Source of the DNA: Bubalus kerabau
Lineage: Eukaryota; Chordata; Mammalia; Artiodactyla; Bovidae
Direction: 5' to 3'
DNA: 64,000 bases
Assembly (NCBI RefSeq): GCF_029407905.1
Contig: NC_073635.1
Coordinates: forward strand, 39,733,501 to 39,797,500
Shown: positions 31,720 through 44,322 of the stretch, piece after piece
Position numbering within the stretch: the stretch's first letter is position 1
Layout: every line of letters begins with the position of its first letter
Notes under the pieces: model-generated
The model's database searches: none
What the model saw: the letters and a program-made list of their open reading frames with translations, nothing else
What the model was told of the DNA's origin: nothing
Made by a program: the position numbers and the translations under genes

Positions 31720-33215
31720 AGTGGTCTCTTAGGCTATCTTCATTTTTTTCATTCTTTTTTTCTGTTTTGCAGCAGTAGCTAATGTAAGTCACTCAATCAT
31801 GTCCAGTTCTTTGAGACTCCATGGATTATGCAGCCCATGGCATTCTCCAGGCCAGAATACTGGAGTGGGTAGCCTTTCCCTTCTCCAGGGGATCTTCCAA
31901 ACCCAGAGATCAAACCCAGGTCTCCCGCATTGCAGGTGGATTCTTTACCAGATGAGCCACAAGGGAAGCCCAAATTGCAGCAGTGATTTCCACTATTCTC
32001 TCTTCCAGATTACTTATCCATTCTTCGGCCTCAGTTATTCTATTAATTTGTACTAGTGTATTTTTCATTTCGGTCATTGTATTGTTCATCTCTGTTTGTT
32101 CTTTAGCTCTTCTAAGTCTTTGCTAAATATCTCTTGTATCGTTTCAATCTTTGCCTCCATTCATTTCCTGAGATCCAGGATCATCTTCACTATCATTATC
32201 TGAATTCCCTTATTGGAAGATTGCCTATCTTCACTTCATTTAGTTTTGTTTGTTTGTTTAGTTGTTTCTTTCTTGTTCTTTCATCTTGGAAATAATCCTC
32301 TGATTTTTCATTAAGAAAAAATAAACACTTTCTATGATTGTGTTTTTCATTCTGAAAGTTGCAGGATTATAGTTCTAGGTTCTGCTGTCTGCCCTTTCAT
32401 AGATGAGGCTATCTAAGAGGCTGGTGCAAGCTTCCTAATGGGAGGGACTGGTGGTGGGTAGAACTGGGTCTTGCTCTGTCTGGTGGGCAGGGCTGTGCTC
32501 AGTAAAACTTGACTTCACTTTTGTCTGCTGATGTAGGGGCTGCATTCCCACTTTGTTAGTTTTTTGACCTGTGGCAACCTAGCCCTATAGGCCCCAGGCT
32601 CTGTGGTGGAGCTCTTGGTGGCCTTCAGGAGAGCTTATGCCAATGGGTGTTTCCTAGCACTTGTACTGCCAGTGCCCTTGTCCCCAAAGTGAGCCACAGC
32701 TGCTTCACACCTCTACAGGAGACCCTCCAACACTAGCAGGTAGGCTTGGTTCAGTCTCCTACAAGGTCACTACTCTTTTCCCATGGATCTTGATGTACAC
32801 AAGATTGTGTGTGTGCCTTCCAAGAGTCTCTGTTTCCCCCAGCCCCAAGGAAGTCCTGAAATCAGATTCCATTAGTCTTCAAAGTCAGATTTCTTGGTAT
32901 TCTTAGTTCCTTTGATGTACCTCTAGGCAAGGAAACATGAACTGGGGCTCAGAACCTTCACAGCAGTGGGAAAAATTCTGTGGTTTAATTGTTTTCCAGT
33001 TTGTGGGCTGACCACCTGGCTGGTATGGGATTTGATGTTAATCATTATTGCACCCCTCCTACCATATCATTGTGGTATCTTTTGTCTTTCATGTGGGGTG
33101 TCTTCTGGGGTGGGTTCAAGTGCCCTCCAGACAATGGTTGTTCACCCATTAGTTGTGATTTTGGTGCTCTTACAGGAGGAATTGAGCACATGTCCTTCAC
33201 CTCTGCCATCTTCTT
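31720..33215 (-). mobile_element. Old L1, ORF1 start plus complete 5' UTR
   Basis: On the minus strand it begins near 33215 with AAGATGGCAGAGGTGAAGGA, continues through about 1 kb of 5' UTR (GAGCACATGT, GGTAGGAGGGGTGCAATAAT, CTGGGGCTCAGAACC in antisense, CTCCCATTAGGAAGC), and reaches the N-terminal coiled coil of ORF1 near 32230-31990 (EEIGN-like and IMIVKMI-like text, in antisense). It is split by a Bov-tA at 31777-31974 and ends at about 31720 beside a SINE. It is the same 5' UTR type as the segment at 22040-22938. ORF1 is not open. Confidence 0.85.
31777..31974 (-). mobile_element. Bov-tA SINE inside L1 ORF1
   Basis: Antisense Bov-tA. TTGCAGCAGT at 31767-31776 and 31975-31984 is an exact 10-bp TSD. 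Deleting the insert restores the L1 reading GCAGCAGTGATTTCC. The tRNA end reads GATGAGCCACAAGGGAAGCC. Confidence 0.95.
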
Positions 33216-34240
33216 CATCAGAACTTTTAATCTGTAACTTCAGAAGAATGGAAAAACCTAAGCAAATTTATAAGCAAGCTGCCCAGAACAGAGGGTATCC
33301 AAATGTCATAATACTAAATAGCAAGTACAAATGCCATAGCTGTAATAAACATATTTTTAACTTATATATAGCTTTGCATATATATCAATCAAGAAGCTGA
33401 AAAATTCTACAGATTAGTAACTTTTACTCTGGAAAATATTCACTTGTAAATGGCTATTCCTTCAGACTAGCAATCTGCATTGTTTGTAACAATTTTCTCT
33501 AATCACTGTATTACCAATGAATTATGACTAATTAATGATTATAGCATTTTGAATATTTAGCATGTTATATTTATGCTAAGTATCAATGATAACAATAATG
33601 TCAGATACGTAGTACATCAATGAACCCTTACAAAAATAAACAAATATAAAATATAATTGTTTCATTCCAAGAACATTTGCCCAAAATTAAAATTTTTGCA
33701 TTCACATTTTACCAATCTAGAGACTATAAAAAGTTATTTATTTACTCCAGTTTTAACTAGAAATCACATACTGAGAAATATTTCACAGGTTGGGCTATGA
33801 GAAAACTGAGCGGCAAAATGTGATTTTTGTATTCAAAACTTAAAATCTTTCTGGGAGACAAAAGTTATACACCTGACTTCACAATCTATTCGCGGAACCA
33901 TGTATTTCCTTAATTCAGAGTAACTGTATTATTGGTAATAACAATCAAAATCGTTATGTTTTCAGTGTTCTCACTCTCTTGAAATAATTGCATAACTAGT
34001 ATATGACAAGATTTGATTTTGAAATTATGTGATCATTAAGTTATAGTTAAAAAATACATGGATCATATTCACTGAATAATAAGTGGAACATATATGAGAA
34101 CTGATATCTAACAGAATATTATTAATAGTAAAAGCAGAAAAACATGCTTCTAAATATGTCTTGGCATAGAACATTTGCTATATTTGACTACTGTATTTCC
34201 TTCTTCTGAATAATTTCCATGTTTTCCTTTGGGTATTCAT
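33216..34240. other. AT-rich sequence, nothing recognised
   Basis: No coding frame of note and no nameable repeat over about 1 kb. Confidence 0.6.
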
Positions 34241-34247
34241 AGGCCTA

Positions 34248-34569
34248 CCTAGGCTTCCCTGGTAGCTCATATGATAACAAAGCCACTTACAATGTGGGAA
34301 ACCTAGGTTTGATCCCTTGGTTGGGAAAAGTCCCCTGGAGAAGGGAACAGCTACCCACTCCAGTATTCTGGCCTGGAGAATTCAATGGACAGAGGAGGAT
34401 GTCAGGCAAGAGTCGAACACAACTGAGTGACTTTCATTTTCACTTTTTCAGGCCTACCCACTCCAGAATTCTTGCCTGGAGAATTCCACGGACAAAGGAA
34501 ACAAGCAGGCTACAGTCCATGGGGTCACAAAGAGTTAGACAAGACTGAGGGACTATCACTTTCACTCTC
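34248..34569 (+). mobile_element. Bov-tA SINE dimer, plus strand
   Basis: The first unit begins at the tRNA head (AGGCTTCCCTGGTAGCTCA), with a box-B-like GGTTTGATCCC at about 34307-34317. A second, headless unit starts at about 34455 (ACCCACTCCAGAATTC). Flanks AGGCCTA (34241-34247 and 34570-34576) are a short TSD. The Pol III A and B boxes are degraded but visible. Confidence 0.88.
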
Positions 34570-34576
34570 AGGCCTA

Positions 34577-35190
34577 GCATAGAGCCCTTGTGCTTGAGAA
34601 ACAAACTGACCAGCAGATGGAGTTGAGGAGGTGCATGCTGAGAGTAGTGGGTGGTAGCAAACTCTGTTAAACCAAGCAACAAATTGCATCCCCTTACTCA
34701 AAAGGATCAGTTAAATTGTGAGAGAACTGCAGTACTAGTCTTCAAATAACTAGGTTAGAACTGTTTTTTCCTCCACCTATACAAAAATGAAGACGCTGTT
34801 ATTCTACATTACCTTTTATCATGAGGAAAGCAGCCTAAGGACAAAGGAAGAGGACAAAAATGAAGAAGTGTTAAAGAAACAGAAATGATTATCTTTTCAG
34901 ACCAGGCTTCAAAATTTTCTTATATCTACATTACTCAGATAAATGAGCCAGAAAACCACCTCTGTTATTTGAGATGCATTTCATACTAGATACAATGTAT
35001 TACTCTCCCCAGTTTGCAAGTAAAGTTTTGCAGTTATCTCTTGCCATATTAGCTGGAAATCTGATCTAAAATGATATGAATAGCACAATGGTATGAATGG
35101 CACAGAACATTTGTTCTACATTGGTATAGAGTCATGACTACACCAAATTCCTTAGAATACATACATATTTATACATATTATATCTACGCT
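34577..35190. other. Non-repetitive spacer
   Basis: Nothing recognisable apart from AT-rich sequence. The small frames here show no domain. Confidence 0.55.
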
Positions 35191-35384
35191 GTGTTGTTAG
35201 TCGCTCAGTCATGTCCAGCTCTTTGCAACCCCATACACTGTAGCCCAGCATGGTCCTCTCTCCATGGGGATTCTTTAGGCAAGAACACTGGAGTGGGTTG
35301 TCATGCCCTCCAGCAAATCTCAACCCAGGGATCGAACCCTGATCTCCTGCATGGCAGGTGAATTCTTTACCATCTGAGCCACCA
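35191..35384 (-). mobile_element. Bov-tA SINE with clipped tRNA end
   Basis: Antisense Bov-tA: GTTAGTCGCTCAGTCATGTC on the left, CCATGGGGATTCTTTAGGCA, GATCGAACCCTGATCTCC, ending CCATCTGAGCCACC. The last 10 bases or so of the tRNA head (AGGGAAGCCC) are missing, and a BovB begins 15 bp further on. Confidence 0.9.
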
Positions 35385-35398
35385 ATGCATGCATATTG

Positions 35399-36252
35399 TG
35401 TATGCAGAGCACATCATGAGAAATGCTGGACTGGAAGTAGCACAGCTGAGATCAAGATTGCCAGGAGAAATATCAATAACCTCAGATATGCAGATGACAC
35501 CACCCTTATGGCAGAAAGTGAAGAACTAAAGAGCCTCTTGATAAAATTGAAAGAGGACAGTGAAAAAGTTGGCTTAAAGCTCAACATTCAGAAAACTAAG
35601 ATCATGGCATCTGGTCCCATCACTTCATGGGAAATAGATGGGGTAACAGTGTCAGACTTTATTTTTTTGGGCTCCACAATCACTGCAGATGGTGATTGCA
35701 GCCATGAAATTAAAAGATGCTTACTCCATGGAAGGAAGTTATGACGAACCTAGATAGCATATTCAAAAGCAGAGACATTACTTTGCCAACAAAGGTCCGT
35801 CTAGTCAAGGCTATGGTTTTTCCTGTGGTCATGTATGGATATGAGAGTTGGACTGTGAAGAAAGCTGAGCGCTGAAGAATTGATGCTTTTGAACTGTAGT
35901 GTTGGAGAAGAAGCTTGAGAGTCCCTTGGACCACAAGGAGATCCAACCAGTCCATCCTAGAGGCTGCCAGTCCTGGGTGTTCATTGGAAGGACTGATGCT
36001 GAGGCTGAAATTCCAATACTTTGGCCACCTCATGCAAAGAATTGACTCATTGGAAAAGACCCTGATGCTGGGAGGGATTAGGGGCGGAGGAGACGACAGA
36101 GGATGAGATGGCTGGATGGCATCACCAACTCGAGGCACATGAGTTTGGGTGAACTCTGGGTGTTGGTGATGGACAGGGAGGCCTGGCGTGCTGCGATTCA
36201 TGGGGTCACAAAGAGTCGGACACAACTGAGCAACTGAACTGAACTGAACTGA
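35399..36252 (+). mobile_element. BovB, 5'-truncated, plus strand
   Basis: Starts within the RT at GTATGCAGAGCACATCATGA and ends with GAACTGAACTGAACTGA. The frame 35358-35744 reads INNLRYADDTTLMAESEELK, then SDFIFLGSTITADGDCSHEI, so motif C is intact. A frameshift follows at LLHGRKL. The rest codes CESWTVKKAE- and RVPWTTRRSNQSIL-type sequence in another frame. It looks relatively young, as most positions agree with the copies at 25876 and 42010. Confidence 0.93.
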
Positions 36253-37373
36253 TACACGCATATATATTTCAAGTATCAAGTGTATTTTGGTTGTGAAAAT
36301 TTTAACATTTTTCTTTATTTTTCCTTGCTGGTTGATTCTAAATATCCCACAAATCTGTTTTGTATGACTGTTAATATAAATTATATACAACTCCTAAAAG
36401 TTTCCTTTATAGCTCTTTTGATATAGATGTCTGCAACCCAGAGAATCTTTTCTGTTCCTGAATTCCATTATGAACTTTCTTCCTTTTTTATAGTGTTTTT
36501 CTTTTCATTCTATTCTATGGTTTCTAAAATATAGTTTATTTAACAAGTTTTCATGAGATAGTTTGAAAATTCACAGTCTTCTAATATATGACTATACCTC
36601 TTTGGGTCTCTGGAGTTCATCCCTACCACTGAAGTGTGCACAACTTAGAAAGCAAAAGTTTTTTTTAGATAGATATTGATAAAATGCATAAATAAATTAG
36701 GTAGATATTTGAAAACACATGTTATATGGCTATGCCAATACATCTATATTATCATAATAACATTTTACTGTATCCCAAATAAGAATTCTATCCTGGTAAT
36801 CACTACTGTTAAAACACTATATAGAAAAATTCTGTTCTTAAGTGTGGATTGAATAGTGACTTGTTTCCAAAGAGTACACTTTGAAAAGAGAAAGAAAGAA
36901 AAGAAAAGAAATAAATAACTTCATAGTAGAGAAACATGGCAAACATTCCCTCATTTTTGTGATCATAATTAATATCAACAATAGATCATGTTGATGTATG
37001 TACTCTTGATATGATCTAATGAGAATAGAACCTGTCTCTGGTTCTCCAACCAAAAATTCACAACCTCAGTCCAATGAAAAGAAACACATGAGACAAATTC
37101 TAGTTGAGGGACAGTCTAAAAAATGCCTGAGTAGTACTCCTCAAAACTGCCAAGATTATTCAAAACAAGGGAAGTGTGAGAGAGTCTATGGTTAAAAAGA
37201 ACCTAAAGGGGACATGATGACTAATCACTATGTGGCATGCAGGATGAGATTCTGGAATAGATAAAAGGCATTAGATGAAAACCAAGGAAATATGGGGAGG
37301 AGGGACTCTGAGTTTTAGTTGCTAACAAGTGCAATAGCAGCTCATTAGATGTGACAGTACATTAATGTAGATG
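36253..37373. other. AT-rich sequence without recognisable features
   Basis: A GAAA-rich stretch lies at about 36880-36915. No gene or clear repeat otherwise. Confidence 0.55.
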
Positions 37374-37385
37374 TAAATAATTTGG

Positions 37386-39439
37386 GAACTGACTGTGGCT
37401 CAGATCAAGAACTCCTTTTTGCCAAATTACATTTAAATTGAAGAAAGTAGGGAAAACCACTAGACCATTCAAGTATGATCTAAATCAAATCCCTTATGAT
37501 TATACAGTGGAAGCGACAAATAGAGTCAAGGAATAGATCTGATATACAGTGTGCCTGAAGAACTATGGATGGAGGTACATGACACTGTACAGCAAGCAGT
37601 GATCACGATCATCCACAGAAAAGAAACTCAAAAAGGCAAAATGGTGGACTGAGGAGGTCTTACAAATATCTGAGAAAAGAAGAGAAGTGAAAAGCAAAAG
37701 GAGAAAATAAAGGATACACCCATTTGAATGAAGAAAGAATAGCATAGAAAGATAAGAAAGCCTTCCTCATGTATCAATACAAAGAAATAGAAACAAAAAT
37801 AGAATGGAAAGACTAGAGAGCTCTTCAAGAAAACTAATGATACCAAGGGAACATTTCATGTAAAGATGGGCACAAAAAGGACATAAATGGTATGGATGTA
37901 AGAGAAGCAGAAGATATTAAGAAGAGGGGGAAAGAATACACACAAGAACTATACAAAAAATAACTTAATGACCCAGATAACTGCGATGGTGTGACCATTC
38001 ATCTAAAGCTAGAAATTCTAGAATGTGAAGTCAAGTGGGCCTTAGGAAGCATCACTATGAACAAAGCAAGTTGAGGTGACAGAATTCCACCTGAGCTACA
38101 TCAAGTCCTAAAAGCTGATGCTGTAAAAGTGCTCCACTGAATATGCCAGCAAATTTGAAAAACTCAGCAGTGGCCAAAAGTCTGGAAAAGGTCAGAAAGG
38201 CAATGCCAAAGAATGTCCAAACTATCACACAATTACACTCATCTCAACTGTGAACATCCAGATGTTCAAGCTGGATTTAGAAAAGGCAGAGGAACCAGAG
38301 ATCAAATTGCCAACTTCCCTTGGATCATTGTAAAATCAAGAGAGTTCCAGAAAACATCTACTTCTGCTTTATTAACTACACCAAAGCCTTGATTGTGTGG
38401 ATTTCAACAAACTGTGGGAAATTCTTCAAGTAATAGGAATACCAGACCACCTTACATGCCTCCTGAGAAATCTGTATGCATGTCAAGAAGCAACAGTTAG
38501 AACCAGTTGTGGTACAACAGACTGGTTCCAAATAGGGAAAGGAGTATGTCAAGGTTGTATATTGTCATCCTGCTTATTTAACTTATATGCAGAATGTATT
38601 ATACGAAATGCTGGGCTGGATGAAGCACAAGCTGGAATCAAGATTGCCAGGAGGAATATCAATAACTTCAGATACACAGATGATACCACCCTTGTGGCAG
38701 AAACCAAGAACTAAAGAGCCTCTTGATGAAAGTGAAAGAGGAGACTGAAAAAGTTGGCTTAAAGTTCAACATTCAGAAAACGAAGATCATGGCTTCTGGT
38801 TTCATCACTTCATGGGAAATAGATGGGGAAAAAATGGAAACACATATTATTTTGGAGGGCTTCAAAATCTCTGCAGATGGTGACTGCAGCCATGAAATTA
38901 AAAGATGCTTGCTTCTTGAAATAAAAACTATGATCAAACTAGACAGCATATTAAAAAGCAGAGACATTACTTTGCCAACAAAGGTCCACCTAGTCAAAGC
39001 TATGATTTTTCAGTAGTGATGCATGGATGTGAGAGTTGGACCAAAAAGAAAGCTAAGCACCAAAGAATTAATTCTTTCAAACTCTGGTGTTGGAGAAGAC
39101 CCTTGAGAGTCCCTTGGACTACAAGGAGATCAAACCAGTCCATCCTAAAGGAAATCAATCCTGAATATTCATTGGAAGACTGATGCTGAGTCTGAAACTC
39201 CAATACTTTGGCCACCTGATGTGAAGATCTGACTTATTTGAAAAGATCCTGACGCTGGGAAAGATTGAAGACAGGAGGAGAAGGGGACAACAGATGATGA
39301 TATGGTTGGATGGCATCACTGATTCAATAGACATGAATTTGAGAAAGCTTCGGGGGTTGGTATAGGACAGGGAAGCCTTGCATGCTGCAGTCCATGGGAT
39401 TGCAAAGAATCATACAGTACTGAGCAACTGAATTGAACT
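37386..39439 (+). mobile_element. BovB, 5'-truncated, with exact 12-bp TSD
   Basis: About 2.05 kb from the endonuclease-linker boundary to the 3' end, flanked by TAAATAATTTGG at 37374-37385 and 39440-39451. Recognisable frames are 38397-38714 (LWEILQVIGIPDHLTCLLRN, GTTDWFQIGKGVCQGCILSS and motif C as YTDD, with Ala changed to Thr) and 38723-39016 (VGLKFNIQKTKIMASGF). Earlier parts are full of stops. It is an older copy than the BovB at 42010-45613. Confidence 0.95.
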
Positions 39440-39681
39440 TAAATAATTTGGAAAATGATTTTGGAGTATATAGCAACTATCTGTTCTATAGTCACGCTCA
39501 TCTGTAAACCAAAAATATTCTAAATAAAAAGGTTATTAAAAGAAATACTACATTTGGAATCCTTGAACCGACCTACCTTATATATTTTCTACTTTTGACC
39601 CACTAACATAAAGCCTAAAATTAAAACTGGTGAAGTGACAATCCTGGGCCATATTCCCATGCCCATACCACTGGGCTCTTT

Positions 39682-40685
39682 CATTTCATTTCAGTTCAGT
39701 TCAGTTCAGTTCAGTCACTCAATCGTGTCCCACTCTTTGAGACTCCATGAATCACAGCACGCCAGGCCTCCCTGTCCAACACCAACTCCTGGAGTTCACT
39801 CAGACTCACATCCATTGAGTCAGTGATGCCATCCATCCATCTTATCCTCTGTTGTCCCCTTCTCCTCCTGCCCCCAATCCCTCCCAGCATCACAGTCTTA
39901 TGCAATGAGTCAACTCTTCGCATGAGGTGGCCAAAGTACTGAAGTTTCAGCTTTAGCATCATTCCCTCCAAAGAAATCCCAGGGCTGATCTCCTTCAGAA
40001 TGGACTGGTTGGATCTCCTTGCAGTCCAAGGGACTCTCAAGAGTCTTCTCCAACACCACAGTTCAAAAGCATCAATTCTTCAGCACTCAGCCTTCTTCAC
40101 AGTCCATCTCTCAATCCATACATGACCACAGGAAAAACCATAGCCTTGACTAGACGAACCTTTGTTGGCAAAGTGATGTCTCTGCTTTTGAATATGCTAT
40201 CTAGGTTGGACATAACTTTCCTTCCAAGGGCTAAGCGTCTTTTAATTTCATGGCTGCAGTCACCATCTGCAGTGATTTTGGAGCCCAGAAAAATAAAGTC
40301 TGACACTGTTTCCACTGTTTCCCCATCTATTTCCCATGAAGTGACCGGACCGGATGCCATGATCTTCGTTTTCTGAATGTTGAACTTTAAGCCAACTTTT
40401 TCACTCTCCACTTTCACTTTCAAAAAGAGGCTTTTGAGTTCCTCTTCACTTTCTGCCATAATGGTGGTGTCATCTGCATATCTGAGGTTATTGATATTTC
40501 TCCCGGCAATCTTGATTCCAGCTTGTGTTTCTTCCAGTCCAGCATTTCTTATGATGTACTCTGCATATAAGTTATATAAGCAGGGTGATAATATACAGCC
40601 TTGATGTACTCCTTTTCCTATTTGGAACCAGTCTGTTGTACCATGTCCAGTTTTAACTGTTGCTTCCTGACCTGCATACAGATGA
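39682..40685 (-). mobile_element. BovB, 5'-truncated, minus strand
   Basis: Its left end has the composite tail (CATTTCATTT, then several CAGTT units). It then follows BovB up to the RT region and breaks off at CTGCATACAGATGACAAAG. Two long frames remain: 40040-39711 (RVPWTARRSNQSILKEISPG) and 40459-40097 (MAESEEELKSLFLKVKVESE). YADD is intact at 40469-40480. Its 3' end faces that of the previous copy, 243 bp away. Confidence 0.93.
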
Positions 40686-41177
40686 CAAAGTCACAAAAAT
40701 TAAAAGAGAAACAAGGGGGAAAAAAGTACTGCTTCAGGATTTGTATCAGGTTCTCAACTTCATGGGCTTGTCAAAAGCAGCAAAGTGGAGCCTTTGTAAG
40801 GGGACAGGTGTAAGGAATTTGGAGAATAAAAGTCAAAGCCGAAAGAATATTCATTCAAGCCAATTTCTTTTACAGTTCCTTAATTTTCCCCCTAAATTTC
40901 CCAAATGACCAAAGAATCATTAGTGTTCTTCATATGAATGATACCTTCTTAACCTATGAGTAGATCAAGGAAATACTAAAAGGTCAATATAACATTTACT
41001 GCAAGTCACTGAAAGAATAAATAAATTTTAAATAGAATATATATTAAATTGACAACTTTTAAAGATCAAATAGAATGTGATCATTAGTTTGGTGTATGTC
41101 AGTTATATTTCTCATAATCTTTAGCAATAGCTCTTATTTTTAACTTTAATAAAAATCACAGTGCATGCCATGCTCTT
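40686..41177. other. AT-rich spacer
   Basis: Nothing recognisable. The small plus-strand frames at 40601-40908 run out of BovB antisense sequence and are not genes. Confidence 0.55.
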
Positions 41178-41705
41178 GTCATTTAGTCGATAAGTGCTGT
41201 CTAACTCTTTGTGACCCCACAAACTGCAGCACATCAGGCTTCCCTGTCTTTCACTATCTCCTGGAGTTTCTTCAATTGCATGTCCATTGAGTCAGTGATG
41301 TTATCTAACCATCTCATCCTCTGCTGCCTCCTTCTCCTCTTGCCCTCAATCTTTCCCAGCATGAGGGTCTTTTCCAATGACTCCACTCTTCACATTTGGT
41401 GGCCAAAGTACTGGAACTTCAGCAACAGTCCATCCAACGAATATTCAGGGTATATTTCCTTTAGGATTGACAGGTTTGATCTCCTTGCTGTCCAAGGGAC
41501 TCTCAAGAGTCTTCTCCAGCACCACAATTCAAATGCATTAATTCTTCAGTGATTACCTTTTTCATGGTCCAACACTCACATCTGTACATGACTACTGGGA
41601 AATAAAAGCATATCTTTGACTATATGGACCTTTGGTGGCAAAATGACAACACTGCTTTTAAATACACAGTCTAGGTTTATCATAGCTTTTTACCCAAGGA
41701 TTACA
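41178..41705 (-). mobile_element. Old BovB 3' fragment
   Basis: Follows the BovB 3' region (GACCCCACAAACTGCAGCAC, CCATCTCATCCTCTGCTGCC, GTCCAAGGGACTCTCAAGAG, CATAGCTTTTTACCCAAGGA) but with many changes and small gaps. There is no pentamer tail. It is one of the older copies here. Confidence 0.85.
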
Positions 41706-42040
41706 TATGCATTTATGAGACATATTTATTCTTGTTTATAGCTTCATCACCCTCATATGTTGATATATACACAAGAAACACCATATTATACTGTTTTCTA
41801 TTTAGAAGATATATCTTGTCATCATCGAACAAGTATTGTGTTCTATCACTTAACACAGAATAATATATTCTGTTAATAATCTTTATCTCTCATGATAAAC
41901 GATATTCACCTTCATTTTACACTTTCATCTCATGTCATTGTTGTTCATCAACACACATCTAAACATGAATATACATGTGCATAGTGATCTGCTAACAGTT
42001 AACAAGTTTCATTTCATTTCAGTTCAGTTCAGTCACTCAG

Positions 42041-44038
42041 TCATGTCCGACTCTTTGCAACCCCATGAATCGCAGCAGGCCATACCTCCCTGTCCATCAC
42101 CAACACCCGGAGTTCACTCAGACTCACATCCATCGAGTCAGTGATGCCATCCAGCCATCTCATCCTCTGTCGTCCCCTTCTCCTCCTGCTCCCAATCCCT
42201 CCCAGCATCAGAGTCTTTTCCAATGAGTCAACTATTCTCATGAAGTGGCCAAAGTACTGGAGTTTCAGCTTTAGCATCATTCCTTCCAAAGAACACCCAG
42301 GGCTGATCTCCTTTAGAATGGACTGGTTGGATCTCCTTGCAGTCCAAGGGACTCTCAAGAGTCTTCTCCAACACCACAGTTCAAAAGCATCAATTCTTCA
42401 ACACTCAGCTTTCTTCACAGTCCAACTCTCACATCCATACATGACTACTGGAAAAACCATAGCCTTGACTAGATGGACCTTTGTTGGCAAAGTAATGTCT
42501 CTGTTTTTCAATATGCTATCTAGGCTGGTCATAACTTTTCTTCGAAGGAGTAAGCATCTTTTAATTTCATGGCTGCAGTTACCATCTGCAGTGATTTTGG
42601 AGCCCCCAAAAATAAACTCCGCCACTCTTTCCACTGTTTCCCCATTTATTTCCCATGAAGTGATGGAACCAGATGCCATGATCTTCATTTTCTGAATGTT
42701 GAGCTGTAAGCCAATTTTTACACTCTCCTCTTTCACTTTCATCAAGAGGCTTTTTAGTTCCTCTTCACTTTCTGCCATAAGAGTGGCGTCATCTGCATAT
42801 CTGAGGATATTGATATTTCTCCTGGCCATCTTGATTCCAGTTGTGCTTCTTCCAGCCCAGCGTTTCTCATGATGTACTCTGCATATAAGTTAAATAAGCA
42901 GGGTGACAATATACAGCCTTGACGGACTCCTTTTCCTATTTGGAACCAGTCTGTTGTTCCATGTCCAGTTCTAACTGTTGCTTCCTGACCTGCATATAGG
43001 TTTCTCAACAGTCAGATCAGGTGGTCTGGTATTCCCATCTCTTTCAGAATTTCCCAGAGTTTATTGTGATCCACACAGTCAAAGGCTTTGGCATAGTCAA
43101 TAAAGCAGAAATAGATGTTTTTCTGGAACTCTCTTGCTTTTTCCATGATCCAGTGGATGTTGGCAATTTGGTCTCTGGTTCTTCTGCCTTTTCTAAAACC
43201 AGCTTGAGCATCTGGAAGTTCACAGTTCACGTATTGCTGAAGCCTGGCTTAGAGAATTTTGAGCATTACTTTACTAGTGTGTGAGATGAGTGCAACTGTG
43301 TGTTAGTTTGCTCATTCTTTGGCACTGCCTTTCTTTGGGATTGGAATGAAAACTGACCTTTTCCAGTCCTGTGGCCATTGCTGAGTTTTCCAAATTTGCT
43401 GGCATATTGAGTGCAGCACTTTCACAGCATCATCTTTCAGGATTTGAAATAGCTCAGCTGGAATTCCATCACCTCCACTAGCTTTGTAGTGATGCTTTCT
43501 AAGGCCCACTTGACTTCACATTCCAAGATGTCTGGCTCTAGGTGAATGATCACACCATCGTGATTATCTTGGTCATGAAGATCTTTTTTGTACAGTTCCA
43601 TGTATTCCTGCCACCTCTTCTTAATATCTTCTGCTTCTGTTAGGTCCATACCATTTCTGTCCTTTATCAAGCCCGTCTTTGCATGAAATGTTCCCTTGGT
43701 ATCTCTAATTTTCTGAACAGATCTCTAGTCTTTCCCATCCTGTTGTTTTCCTCTTTTTCTTTGTATTGATCGCTGAGGAAGGCTTTCTTATCTCTTCTTG
43801 CTATTCTTTGGAACTCAGCATTCAGATGCTTATATCTTTCCTCTTCTCCTTTGCTTTTCCCTTCTCTTCTTTCCACAGCTATTTGTAAGGCCTCCCCAGA
43901 CAGCCATTTTTCTTTTTTGCATTTCTTTTCCATGGGGATGGTCTTGATCTCTGTCTCCTGCATAGTGTCACGAACCTCCATCCATAGTTCATCAGCCACT
44001 CTATTTATCAGGTCTAATCCCTTAAATCTATTTCTCAC
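42041..44038 (-). pseudogene. BovB linker, reverse transcriptase and C-terminus, frameshifted
   Basis: 44038-43667 is the linker (MRNRFKGLDLINRVADELWM, KKAFLSDQYKEKEENNRMGK). 43670-43437 and 43509-43312 continue it (KRSVFIPIPKKGSAKE). 43230-43012 carries RDQIANIHWIMEKA and FIDYAKAFDCVDHNKLW (motif A). 43008-42754 carries GKGVRQGCILSPCLFNLYAE (motif B). 42829-42398 carries YADDATLMAESEEELKSLLM (motif C intact). 42358-42041 is the C-terminal RTE region. Most breaks are single-base shifts, and every RT motif is still recognisable. Confidence 0.9.
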
Positions 44039-44322
44039 TTCCCTGTATAATCATAAGGGATTTGATTTAGGTCATACCTGAATGGTCTAGTGGTTTTCCC
44101 TACTTTCTTCAATTTAAGTCTAAATTTGGCAATAAGGAGTTCATGGTCTGAGCCACAGTCAGCTCCTGGTCTTGTTTTTGCTGACTGTGTAGAGCTTCTC
44201 CATCTTTGGCTGCAAAGAATATAATCAATCTGATTTCAGTGTTGACCATCTGGTGATGTCCATGTGTAGAGTCTTCTCTTGTGTTGTTGGAAGAGGGTGT
44301 TTTCTATGACCAGTGCCTTTTC

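Noticed and set aside
35710..36390. 226-codon minus-strand frame, one of the longest in the window
   Set aside because: It is antisense to the plus-strand BovB at 35399-36252, extended into AT-rich flank.
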